From CBDHGY01 sp965263325 (GTDB lineage: Bacteria; Pseudomonadota; Alphaproteobacteria; Caulobacterales; Hyphomonadaceae): 64,000 bases of DNA. The position numbers and the translations under genes were made by a program. A model generated the notes under the pieces. The model saw only the letters and a program-made list of their open reading frames with translations, had not been told where the DNA came from and ran no database searches. Of the stretch, positions 52,757-61,154 are shown piece after piece. Numbering within the stretch: position 1 is the stretch's first letter; each line of letters opens with the position of its first letter. The stretch lies in contig CBDHGY010000002.1 of assembly GCA_965263325.1 (NCBI GenBank), positions 2,356,001 through 2,420,000 on the forward strand, given 5' to 3'.

Positions 52757-54721
52757 ATGACGGTCAAGCAAGAAGCGATGGCAAACGCCATCAGAGCACT
52801 TTCGATTGATGCGGTAGAGCAGGCTAAATCCGGTCACGTTGGGCTGCCGCTCGGAATGGCCGATACTGCGACGGTTCTTTGGACCGAGTTTCTAAAGCAC
52901 AATCCTTCAAAACCAGACTGGCCAGACAGAGACAGGTTTATCTTGTCGGCTGGCCATGGGTCGATGCTGATCTACTCTTTGCTGCATTTGACGGGCTATA
53001 AATCTGTCAGCCGAGATGACATCCGAAATTTTCGGCAATTGGGGGCGAGCACGCCGGGTCATCCGGAGAATTTTGTCACGCAGGGCGTCGAGACAACAAC
53101 TGGGCCGCTCGGCCAAGGGATCGCAACAGCCGTCGGAATGGCGATTGCTGAGCGTCATATGAATGCGCGCTTTGGCGACGAGCTGGTCGATCATTTCACG
53201 TATGTGCTTGCGGGCGACGGATGTCTGATGGAAGGCATCAGTCAGGAAGCAATCACGCTTGCCGGGCACTTGAAGCTCAGCAAACTCATCGTCCTTTTTG
53301 ATGATAATGCCGTAACCATTGATGGTGGCACGGACATGTCTGACAACACTAATCAGTGTGCCCGATTTGAAGCCTCTGGCTGGGTTACTCGCAAGGTTGA
53401 CGGTCACGACATGAAGGATGTGCGCGCTGCGCTTAAATGGGCGCAGAAGCAAACAGCGCCCGTCATGCTGGCATGCAAAACCATTATCGGAATCGGAGCG
53501 AAGCGCGCTGGTACTGGTCCTGCGCATGGGGGACCATACGGCCCCGAAGAAGTGCAGAATGTGAGAGATCACTTTTCATGGCATCACGCGCCTTTTGAAA
53601 TTCCTGCAGATATCGCCGCCGCCTGGAAGGATGCAGGCAAAAGGTCCAACGATGACTATTCAGCCTGGAAAGACAGGCTCGCAGCGTCAAAGCATAAATC
53701 AGCTTTCAACAATGCCGTTAAAGGCAAAGTGCCTGCGAAGCTCGGAAAAATTATAGAGAAGCATAAGCAAGCCGTCGTCGAAGGCGGTAAGGATGATGCG
53801 ACGCGCAAATGGTCTGGTGCCGCATTGGAAGCTATTACGCAGATCATCCCAGAAATGATTGGCGGATCTGCTGATCTGACGGGGTCCAACAATACCAAGA
53901 CGTCTCATACCGATGTGCTTTCGCCCGAAAACTGGGGCGGTCGCTATATCCACTACGGAATTCGAGAGCACGGAATGGCGGCAGCCATGAACGGCATGGC
54001 TCTGCATGGCGGGGTTATTCCGTATTCTGGAACATTCCTGGTCTTTGCAGATTATTCGCGCGCGGCCATTCGCATTGGCGCGTTAATGGGAGAACGCGTG
54101 ATTCATGTGATGACGCACGATTCCATCGGCCTTGGCGAAGATGGCCCGACGCACCAACCTGTCGAGCATGTTTCAAGCCTTCGAGCAATGCCGAACATGC
54201 ATGTGTTCCGTCCTTGTGACGGAGTTGAAGTGGCAGAATGCTGGCAGCTTGCACTCGAAAATGAAAGCGGTCCTTCCACCATAGCGCTGACGCGCCAGAA
54301 AGTTGCAAGTGCCCGCAAGACGCATGAGGAAGAAAATCTGTCTGCGAAAGGTGGTTACGTTCTTTCGAATGCCCGCGGAGCCAGGGCGGTTATCATCGCT
54401 ACCGGCTCAGAAGTTCCAATCGCGCTTGAGGCGCAAGCGATGCTCAAAAAAGCTGGAATACCTGTTCGCGTTGTGTCCATGCCTTGTATGGAATTGTTTG
54501 AAAAGCAGACTCCAAAGTACCAGCGCGATACGCTCGGAGGAGATCTTCCGAAAGTGGCTGTCGAGGCAGGCGTTCGCTTCGGCTGGGATCGGTGGATTGG
54601 TTATGAAGGTGGTTTCGTTGGGATGAGCACCTTTGGAGCCTCTGCGCCGTATGCGGAGCTCTACGCCAAATTTGGCATTACACCGGAAGGCGTGGTGGAA
54701 GCGGTGAACGCTCTGCTATAA
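52757..54721 (+). CDS. tkt: Transketolase
   Basis: 654 residues. The thiamine diphosphate motif is VLAGDGCLMEGISQEA, with GHGSMLIYSLLHLTGY and GPLGQGIATAVGMA in the N-terminal domain, and the pyrimidine domain has GIREHGMAAAMNGMALHGG. It transfers two-carbon units in the pentose phosphate pathway. It opens the plus-strand central-carbon region that includes gap, pgk and fba. The following gene starts 24 bp later. Confidence 0.98.
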   Translation: MTVKQEAMANAIRALSIDAVEQAKSGHVGLPLGMADTATVLWTEFLKHNPSKPDWPDRDRFILSAGHGSMLIYSLLHLTGYKSVSRDDIRNFRQLGASTPGHPENFVTQGVETTTGPLGQGIATAVGMAIAERHMNARFGDELVDHFTYVLAGDGCLMEGISQEAITLAGHLKLSKLIVLFDDNAVTIDGGTDMSDNTNQCARFEASGWVTRKVDGHDMKDVRAALKWAQKQTAPVMLACKTIIGIGAKRAGTGPAHGGPYGPEEVQNVRDHFSWHHAPFEIPADIAAAWKDAGKRSNDDYSAWKDRLAASKHKSAFNNAVKGKVPAKLGKIIEKHKQAVVEGGKDDATRKWSGAALEAITQIIPEMIGGSADLTGSNNTKTSHTDVLSPENWGGRYIHYGIREHGMAAAMNGMALHGGVIPYSGTFLVFADYSRAAIRIGALMGERVIHVMTHDSIGLGEDGPTHQPVEHVSSLRAMPNMHVFRPCDGVEVAECWQLALENESGPSTIALTRQKVASARKTHEEENLSAKGGYVLSNARGARAVIIATGSEVPIALEAQAMLKKAGIPVRVVSMPCMELFEKQTPKYQRDTLGGDLPKVAVEAGVRFGWDRWIGYEGGFVGMSTFGASAPYAELYAKFGITPEGVVEAVNALL

Positions 54722-54745
54722 GGCGTCCCAAATGGGAGATGCCTT

Positions 54746-55198
54746 ATGAGCTATGAAACATTATTTAGCGCGATAAACCTATCGGTTGTTCCGGCATGGG
54801 CATTGCTGGTGTTCCTTCCTCGCTGGACGATCACGCAGCAGATTGTTCATTCGGGCTTGTATCCGATTGTGCTGGGCGTGTTCTACTTCACCGTCATGTT
54901 GATGCAGATATTCTTCGGTTACGGGGCTGTTGAAGGAGGGAGTTTCTTTTCAGCCGCGGGCGTGAGCGCGCTTTTCCAGCATCCGCACGGCGTGATGATT
55001 GGATGGTCACATTACCTTGTCTTTGATTTATTCGTAGGTGCCTGGATCGGTAGGGATTCGATCCGAAAAGGCGTGCCGCATCTGCTGGCGGTGCCGTGCA
55101 TGTTGCTCACTTTCATATTTGGCCCAATCGGATTGCTGGCCTACATCCTTCTTCGTGTAATGATGGGCAAAGGCTGGCAATTGGACGAACTCAAATGA
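54746..55198 (+). CDS. DUF4281 (ABA4-like) membrane protein
   Basis: 150 residues with four transmembrane helices: LSVVPAWALLVFLP, YPIVLGVFYFTVMLMQIFF, HYLVFDLFVGAWIG and LLTFIFGPIGLLAYILL. HYLVFDLFVGAWI is the hallmark of DUF4281/ABA4-like proteins; the plant member ABA4 acts in neoxanthin synthesis. The bacterial role is unknown. A hairpin (AGGC..TCCC/GGGA..GCCT) spans its ribosome-binding site. The stop overlaps the purT start. Confidence 0.9.
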   Translation: MSYETLFSAINLSVVPAWALLVFLPRWTITQQIVHSGLYPIVLGVFYFTVMLMQIFFGYGAVEGGSFFSAAGVSALFQHPHGVMIGWSHYLVFDLFVGAWIGRDSIRKGVPHLLAVPCMLLTFIFGPIGLLAYILLRVMMGKGWQLDELK

Positions 55199-56379
55199 TC
55201 TCAATCGGCACACCTCTCTCTCCTTCGGCGACGAAAGTTCTGTTCCTTGGTGCCGGTGAGCTCGGCAAAGAAGTTGTGATCGAGTTGCAGCGCCTTGGTT
55301 GTGAAGTCATCGCGTGTGACCGGTATCCGAACGCCCCAGCGATGCAAGTCGCGCATCGCTCTCACGTGCTCGACATGACGGACGCTGCGGCACTGCGCGC
55401 AATTGTAGATCAGGAACGACCGCATCTGATTGTTCCGGAAATTGAAGCTATCGCGACTGACGAACTCGCGCGGATTGAGGCTGAGACCGAAAGCACTGTG
55501 ATCCCGACTGCACGCGCAACGCAGTTGACCATGGACCGTGAAGGCATTCGACGGCTCGCGGCAGAAACGCTCTCGCTTAAAACAAGCAGATACGCCTTTG
55601 CATCAACTGGCGAGGCATTAGCGAGCGAAGCGGAAAAAATTGGCTATCCTGTTTTTGTGAAGCCCGTGATGTCCTCCTCTGGCAAAGGGCAAAGTTACGT
55701 AAAGTCTCCCGATGATATTTCCGCAGCATGGGAACATGCTCTGTCTGCTGGCAGAGGCAATCAGGTTCGCGTCATCGTCGAAGGTGCGGTCGACTTTGAT
55801 TTTGAGATTACCTTGCTTACGGTTCGCCACTCCGGTGGAACCCAATTCTGCGAGCCGATTGGTCACAGACAAGAAAGCGGCGACTATGTTGAAAGCTGGC
55901 AGCCTCAACCGATGTCAGAGGCGGCGCTAAAAGAAGCACAGCGTATGGCGCTTGCGGTGACCGACAATATTGGTGGTCGCGGCGTCTTTGGCGTCGAGTT
56001 GTTTGTGAAGCGAGATGAAGTCTGGTTTTCCGAGGTCAGTCCGCGCCCGCACGATACAGGCCTGGTGACGCTCGCAAGCCAAGAGCAAAGTGAGTTCGAG
56101 CTGCATGCGCGCGCGATACTGGGATTATCGGTTGATACGCGCCTTTACAGAGCCGGTGCGAGCGCCGTTATTTATGGCGGCGTCCAAGGCGAAGGCGTAA
56201 GATTTGAAGGCGTTGACGTCGCCTATTCTGTTCCGGGCACGCGGCTGCGATTGTTCGGAAAACCCGTCAGCTACGAGAAGCGCCGGATGGGGGTTGCTGT
56301 TTCTTCTGCCGACAATATCGACGAAGCTCTTACGCGCGCCAAAAAAGCGGCGTCCTCTGTGAAGGTTGTTTCCGCCTAA
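55195..56379 (+). CDS. purT: Formate-dependent GAR transformylase (phosphoribosylglycinamide formyltransferase 2)
   Basis: 394 residues from the ATG at 55195 (ATGA overlap with the gene before). ATP-grasp enzyme: VLFLGAGELGKEVVIELQRLG, VPEIEAIATDELARIE, then FVKPVMSSSGKGQSYVKS and FGVELFVKRDEVWFSEVSPRPHD. It makes formyl-GAR from formate and ATP in purine synthesis, an alternative to PurN. A longer frame upstream lies within the DUF4281 gene and is discarded. Confidence 0.97.
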   Translation: MISIGTPLSPSATKVLFLGAGELGKEVVIELQRLGCEVIACDRYPNAPAMQVAHRSHVLDMTDAAALRAIVDQERPHLIVPEIEAIATDELARIEAETESTVIPTARATQLTMDREGIRRLAAETLSLKTSRYAFASTGEALASEAEKIGYPVFVKPVMSSSGKGQSYVKSPDDISAAWEHALSAGRGNQVRVIVEGAVDFDFEITLLTVRHSGGTQFCEPIGHRQESGDYVESWQPQPMSEAALKEAQRMALAVTDNIGGRGVFGVELFVKRDEVWFSEVSPRPHDTGLVTLASQEQSEFELHARAILGLSVDTRLYRAGASAVIYGGVQGEGVRFEGVDVAYSVPGTRLRLFGKPVSYEKRRMGVAVSSADNIDEALTRAKKAASSVKVVSA

Positions 56380-56909
56380 AATCTGCAATCAATTGGTTTC
56401 ATGCCGATATAATCATCGCTGCAGCGTTGTTTCCGCTTCTTCGCTTCAACTTTTTTGCGGCGATCAGCTCCAGCGTCCCAGGTCTTTACAATGGACTTGC
56501 ACCGATCTGTACGAAGTGTCTGAGAGCCAATCTGGCGCCCACTATCATCGCGGTATTTGACCCGGATTTGGATGTCTTTTCGACTGATCGGATTGCGTAG
56601 GTATTTTTGGCACTGACGAACTTTGCAGTCGATTTTCGTGCCGCAGGTAAGAGACCCCATGCCTGTGTTGTAGGTTAATTGAATAGTGTTCCCGGTTGCG
56701 CCATAAAACACGTTCTTGGATAGGAAATTGGGCTTGAAGGTTCGCTTCAAACCGCCCGCCTTTTTTTGCAAGTAAGCTGTGCGTTCGATCTGGCTTGCTG
56801 TTTCGTAGTTGAATGTATTGAGCACATTCGGATGCATGAAAATATATGCTCCGAGCGCGCTGAATGTCATCACAATCGCGACAACGACTGAAAACTGGAA
56901 ATTACTCAT
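56376..56909 (-). CDS. Single-pass membrane protein, paralogue A of a tandem pair
   Basis: 177 residues from the ATG at 56909 with GGAGG 7 nt upstream. An N-terminal helix (about residues 4-24) is followed by an extracytoplasmic domain: FNYETASQIERTAYLQ, KPNFLSKNVF, IQLTYNTGMGSLTC, CKVRQCQKYL and GSQTLRTDRC. A basic, Lys-rich C-terminal tail follows. About half of the aligned positions recur in the neighbour at 57060, including four cysteines. The family is not recognised. Convergent with purT (4-bp overlap). Confidence 0.72.
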   Translation of the reverse strand: MSNFQFSVVVAIVMTFSALGAYIFMHPNVLNTFNYETASQIERTAYLQKKAGGLKRTFKPNFLSKNVFYGATGNTIQLTYNTGMGSLTCGTKIDCKVRQCQKYLRNPISRKDIQIRVKYRDDSGRQIGSQTLRTDRCKSIVKTWDAGADRRKKVEAKKRKQRCSDDYIGMKPIDCRF

Positions 56910-57059
56910 GCCGGAACCTCCCCACCATTTAGAGAGAGTATACGGCATCAATCTAAAAACCAGGTTCGAACTGTCATTCTGATTGCTCGGAGATGCTTAA
57001 GTAGTTCGAAACATCATCGCTTGGCTTTCCAAGCGATCATCGACCACAGAAGCGCCGCG

Positions 57060-57503
57060 CTAGCTCGGTTTCGAGCGATTGACCAATTGTTCGCATGTGC
57101 TCTTCTTGAGGAGCTGTGATCCGAGTGTCGTTCCATTACTATTCAGATAACGGACCCGAACGGATACGTTCTGCACACTGACAGAGTGGTTGAGATAGCG
57201 CTCGCATTGCCGAATTTTGCAGGGCTCATTGCCATCGCATTCGAGGGAACTTGTGTTCAGTGTATAGGTGAGCGCAATGGAGCGCCCCCCGATCAAAGGC
57301 TCGTTTCTTTCAGAGAAGATATTTGGTCGGAGTTTCGCGTTTATATCTCCGGAGACCGTCGAGAGGTAGGCCATGCGTTGGTCATGGGTCGCAGTGTTGT
57401 AGTCGAATGAGCCCGAAATACTGCCAAGGCCCGATGAATACGTTCCAATCCCTGCAACCATGGCAAGCGCAAAGACGACGAATGCTTCCACGTATGAGTT
57501 CAT
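57060..57503 (-). CDS. Single-pass membrane protein, paralogue B of a tandem pair
   Basis: 147 residues from the ATG at 57503; a GTG three codons earlier is possible. One N-terminal helix is followed by a domain clearly related to the 56376 product: FDYNTATHDQRMAYL, RPNIFSERN, IALTYTLNTSSLEC, CKIRQCERYL and GSQLLKKSTC. It lacks the basic tail of paralogue A. The arrangement suggests a recent local duplication with divergence. Unknown function. Confidence 0.72.
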   Translation of the reverse strand: MNSYVEAFVVFALAMVAGIGTYSSGLGSISGSFDYNTATHDQRMAYLSTVSGDINAKLRPNIFSERNEPLIGGRSIALTYTLNTSSLECDGNEPCKIRQCERYLNHSVSVQNVSVRVRYLNSNGTTLGSQLLKKSTCEQLVNRSKPS

Positions 57504-57760
57504 GAGTTTCACCGATCCTAATCTTCAGGTTTTGACAGTGTCATTGTGTAGGAGAAATTGGTGAAAATTCCGGTGAAGCGGGCGGTGCAATTTCTTCGAC
57601 CGATTTAACGATCAGGAAAGCTGCGTCCGAAAGTCGATAATCAAATCGAGTTAGACAGCGCTGTCAGCTTCCCGCGACCGTTGCACCCACTGGACGCCGC
57701 CGCTCGCTGAGGTTATTCCCGCGAGCATCACACAATCTTTCTGATTTCAGGGGTTTTTTC

Positions 57761-58768
57761 ATGGCAACTCGTGTCGCAATCAACGGCTTTGGCCGCATCG
57801 GTCGTCTCGTCCTACGTTCAATTATCGAACATGACCGCAAGGACATTGAAGTCGTTTCAATTAACGACCTTGGGCCGATCGAAACCAATGCACATTTGCT
57901 CCAATACGACACGGTTCACGGCAAGCTAGGCGAAGAGGTCAGCGTTGACGGAGATACGATCAAAGTTGGCGGCCGCGCTTTCAAGTGCACTGCGGTCCGT
58001 GATCCAAAAGAGCTGCCACACAAGGAACTCGGTGTGGACATCGCGTTCGAGTGTACAGGAATCTTTACCGCGCGTGACAAAGCAGCTGCGCACCTTGATG
58101 CAGGTGCCAGGCGCGTTCTCGTCTCAGCGCCAGGGGCAAATGCGGATAAAACCATCGTTTACGGCGTCAATCACACAACACTGACAGCAGATGATGTGGT
58201 TGTCTCCAACGCGTCATGCACCACCAACTGCCTCTCACCAGTGGCGAAAGTACTCAACGAGGCTGTCGGGATTGAGCGCGGCTACATGACCACGGTTCAC
58301 GCCTACACCGGAGATCAGCCAACGCTGGATCGCTTCCACAAGGACCTCTACCGCGCGCGTGCAGCGGCAAGTTCAATGATCCCGACATCGACAGGCGCAG
58401 CAAAAGCGGTTGGTTTGGTGTTGCCAGAGCTGGCGGGCAAACTGAATGGTTCGGCGGTTCGTGTGCCGACGCCAAACGTTTCGATGATCGATCTGGTCTT
58501 CGATGCTGGTAAGACGACCACTGTGGAAGAAATCAACGGCGCGCTCAAAGCCGCCGCTGACGGCCCAATGAAGGGTGTACTCGGTTATTCAACAGCGCCG
58601 CTGGTCAGCGCGGACTTCAACCACGATGCGCATAGCTCAACCGTGGCGGCGGACGGAACCAACGTTACCGATGGTTCTTTGGTGCGCGTGCTCAGCTGGT
58701 ATGACAATGAGTGGGGCTTTGCGACGCGCATGTCCGATACAGCGCTGGAGATGGCACGGTACTTATAG
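57761..58768 (+). CDS. gap: Glyceraldehyde-3-phosphate dehydrogenase
   Basis: 335 residues. NAD-binding INGFGRIGRLVLR at the N-terminus, catalytic cysteine in VVSNASCTTNCLSP, and C-terminal SWYDNEWGFATRM. It oxidises glyceraldehyde-3-phosphate with NAD+ to 1,3-bisphosphoglycerate. First gene of the glycolytic run, whose next glycolytic member (pgk) is now separated from it by the TIR gene. Confidence 0.98.
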   Translation: MATRVAINGFGRIGRLVLRSIIEHDRKDIEVVSINDLGPIETNAHLLQYDTVHGKLGEEVSVDGDTIKVGGRAFKCTAVRDPKELPHKELGVDIAFECTGIFTARDKAAAHLDAGARRVLVSAPGANADKTIVYGVNHTTLTADDVVVSNASCTTNCLSPVAKVLNEAVGIERGYMTTVHAYTGDQPTLDRFHKDLYRARAAASSMIPTSTGAAKAVGLVLPELAGKLNGSAVRVPTPNVSMIDLVFDAGKTTTVEEINGALKAAADGPMKGVLGYSTAPLVSADFNHDAHSSTVAADGTNVTDGSLVRVLSWYDNEWGFATRMSDTALEMARYL

Positions 58769-58799
58769 AATTATGTAAGGCTTGCGCTTTGAATTCCTG

Positions 58800-58831
58800 A
58801 TCGTATTGCTTGGATTAAATCAGAATACGAT
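58800..58831. repeat. Inverted repeat in the TIR-gene promoter region
   Basis: ATCGTATT (58800-58807) is exactly repeated in inverse orientation as AATACGAT (58824-58831). An overlapping CTGAT/ATCAG pair (58796-58800 and 58819-58823) offers a second possible stem. It lies just upstream of the TIR gene start and could be an operator or the gap terminator; there is no T-run. Confidence 0.4.
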
Positions 58832-58846
58832 ACGGGGACATATTAT

Positions 58847-59863
58847 ATGAGCGAGACGTACGACGCATTCATCAGCCACGCGAGTGAAGACAAGCATATT
58901 GCGAGATTACTGCGCGGTTATCTGCGCAGTCATAATATCCATTCCTGGTTCGATGTAGATCATGTCAGCGCGGCAGAAGTGATGGAAAAGGATAGATTGA
59001 ACAAGAAATTTACAGACGCAATTGATCGTTCGGACTATTTTTTGTTCTTGATATCCAAAGCTTCACTCGTAAAGTCTTGGCCTCGGCGTGAGTTTGACTA
59101 CGCCATGAGTCTTCGGAACAATGATCCAGATACGATGAAGATCGTTGGGATCATTATTGACGATACCAACAAAGACGATCTACCCGATTGGATTAGAACA
59201 GTTAGCTGCCGAAGCATTTACGGTGCCTTTGCTGGACTGGATATTCTTGAAGGTATTCGGGACGATATCGGTGCGAAAAAGGCCACATATATCAGCAAGC
59301 TTGAGCCTCATTTCATCAAACAGATTCCGACCGCCAAACTCGGCTCGAACCTTCGCAAAGGTCTCACCGCAAACATCAAGTTTTGGTACATAAATGGTGG
59401 GTTTTCGCTGCAACAAACCATCAAGCCAGCGATTGAGGATATGCTGGACACAAATCCTTCGGGGCTCGTCAACTGCCAGTTTATGTTCATGGATAGTGTC
59501 ATGTTGAATGACGACCCGAGTGATGATCATCTCGAAATCGCGCAGGACTATCTCTACAATTTTCTCGGAAACTCAAATTTCTTTCAACGACGAGGCGTGC
59601 ACCATGAACACGTCTTGCGGTCGATCGAACTAATTCAGGATATGTCCAAAGAATATCCCAATGTAAGCTGCGAGGTAAAGCTTTACACGGGTGTCCCTGC
59701 GGGTCGATTTATTCTGTCAGATCAAACGGGGTTCTTTACGCCATTTGTAGCTGAAACAAGCGACAAGCTCCCTATTTTTATCTTCGATAAACGATCCCCA
59801 TTTTTCATTTTTGCGCGAAAGCACTTCGACAAGGCATACAAAGACGCGAGGAAGGTTGTGTAA
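58847..59863 (+). CDS. TIR-domain protein with C-terminal PLD-like sensor domain
   Basis: 338 residues; GGGGA 10 nt before the ATG. The N-terminal TIR domain (about 1-135) shows YDAFISHASEDK, HSWFDVD and LFLISKASLVKSWPRREFDYA. E82 in WPRREF is at the position of the catalytic glutamate of NAD-cleaving TIR domains. The C-terminal half (about 175-338) ends in YTGVPAGRFILSDQTGFF, PIFIFDKRSPFFIFARKHFD, the texture of catalytically dead phospholipase-D-like sensor domains (no HxK motif seen). Such proteins kill or arrest infected cells by NAD depletion on sensing a signal. By eye the gene is more AT-rich than gap and pgk. Function is inferred. Confidence 0.8.
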   Translation: MSETYDAFISHASEDKHIARLLRGYLRSHNIHSWFDVDHVSAAEVMEKDRLNKKFTDAIDRSDYFLFLISKASLVKSWPRREFDYAMSLRNNDPDTMKIVGIIIDDTNKDDLPDWIRTVSCRSIYGAFAGLDILEGIRDDIGAKKATYISKLEPHFIKQIPTAKLGSNLRKGLTANIKFWYINGGFSLQQTIKPAIEDMLDTNPSGLVNCQFMFMDSVMLNDDPSDDHLEIAQDYLYNFLGNSNFFQRRGVHHEHVLRSIELIQDMSKEYPNVSCEVKLYTGVPAGRFILSDQTGFFTPFVAETSDKLPIFIFDKRSPFFIFARKHFDKAYKDARKVV

Positions 59864-59910
59864 TGCCGCAAAATCCATATGAAGCGCCTAGACGCATCAT
59901 AAGTGTATAG
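59863..59910 (+). other. 15-codon micro-frame overlapping the TIR stop
   Basis: TAATG overlaps the TIR stop and starts MPQNPYEAPRRIISV followed by TAG. It has no independent ribosome-binding site. It may be the relic of the ancestral gap-pgk junction or a coupling peptide for pgk translation; equally it could be noise. Confidence 0.2.
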
Positions 59911-59924
59911 GAGAGTATTCAGTT

Positions 59925-61124
59925 TTGGGGTCTTTCAAACGCATCGAAGACGCTGGTGATCTGACAGGCAAAGTCGCGCTTGTTCGCGTTGATTTCAATG
60001 TGCCAATGGATGGTGGACGCGTGACAGATGATACACGCTTGCGCGCCGCTGTCGACACAGTTCAGACGCTAAGGACGCAGGGCGCAAAAGTTGCCCTGCT
60101 AGCTCACTTTGGCCGCCCGAAAGGTGAGCGCGTGCCAGAGATGAGCCTGCAGCCAGTTGCAGCTGCTTTCGCAGACGTGCTCGGTTCACCTGTGGCGTTT
60201 GCAAACCAGTGCCGGGGACCCGCTGCAGCGAGTGCGATAGATCAATTACCACCGGCAGGTATCGTTCTGCTTGAGAACACACGCTACGAGCCCGGCGAAA
60301 CCAAAAATGATGATGATCTTGCGGATGATATTGCGAGACTGGGCGACATTTATGTGAGCGATGCGTTCTCTGCGTCGCACCGCGCTCATATGTCGACCGT
60401 TGGGCTTGCAACGCGTTTGCCGGCCTATGCAGGAAAGAGCATGGAGCGCGAACTGGATGCGCTCGAAGCCGCTCTCGGAACTCCGAACCGTCCGGTTCTT
60501 GCCGTTGTTGGCGGCGCGAAGGTTTCCTCAAAGATCGATCTGCTGAAAAACCTCGTGTCAAAAGTAGATGCGCTCGCGATCGGCGGCGGTATGGCGAACA
60601 CATTTCTTGCCGCGCGCGGGCATAGCGTTGGCGCATCCCTTTGCGAACATGATCTTGCCGACACGGCCAAAGAGATTGAAGCAAATGCAAAAGCGGCCGG
60701 CTGTGATATTCTTCTGCCTCTGGATGTCGTTGTTGCTTCAGAATTCAAGGCTCATGCGGAGAGCCGCACATGCGGCCTGGATGATGTTGCCGATAATCAA
60801 ATGATCCTCGATGCCGGGCCGCAAACGGTTGCGGCCTTGGCCGTCGCGATGGATGTTGCCAAAACACTGGTTTGGAACGGTCCGCTCGGCGCGTTTGAAA
60901 TCGAACCATTCGATACGGCGACGAACGCAGCTGCGACAGCTGCGGCTACGCGGGCTGAGGCAGGCAACCTTGTTGCCGTCGCGGGCGGAGGAGATACTGT
61001 TGCTGCTTTGAACCATGCCGGCGCAGCCGCCGGGTTCACACATATCTCAACGGCCGGCGGGGCATTCCTTGAATGGATGGAAGGAAAACCCCTGCCAGGT
61101 GTAGAGGTTCTTAAATCCACATAG
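59925..61124 (+). CDS. pgk: Phosphoglycerate kinase
   Basis: 399 residues from a TTG at 59925 with AGGAGA about 11 nt upstream. VALVRVDFNVPM, LLAHFGRPKGER, VVGGAKVSSKIDLL and the C-terminal VAGGGDTVAAL are canonical. It makes ATP from 1,3-bisphosphoglycerate, the product of Gap. fba follows at a short distance. Confidence 0.98.
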   Translation: MGSFKRIEDAGDLTGKVALVRVDFNVPMDGGRVTDDTRLRAAVDTVQTLRTQGAKVALLAHFGRPKGERVPEMSLQPVAAAFADVLGSPVAFANQCRGPAAASAIDQLPPAGIVLLENTRYEPGETKNDDDLADDIARLGDIYVSDAFSASHRAHMSTVGLATRLPAYAGKSMERELDALEAALGTPNRPVLAVVGGAKVSSKIDLLKNLVSKVDALAIGGGMANTFLAARGHSVGASLCEHDLADTAKEIEANAKAAGCDILLPLDVVVASEFKAHAESRTCGLDDVADNQMILDAGPQTVAALAVAMDVAKTLVWNGPLGAFEIEPFDTATNAAATAAATRAEAGNLVAVAGGGDTVAALNHAGAAAGFTHISTAGGAFLEWMEGKPLPGVEVLKST

Positions 61125-61154
61125 AATATTCGAAATGCCTGGAGGTCGATGAGC

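Noticed and set aside
52907..53572. 221-codon open frame antisense to tkt
   Set aside because: Lies wholly inside transketolase, with no start signal and no recognisable motif.
59995..60690. 231-codon open frame antisense to pgk
   Set aside because: Arg/Ser/His-rich translation typical of a shadow frame; pgk on the other strand is certain.
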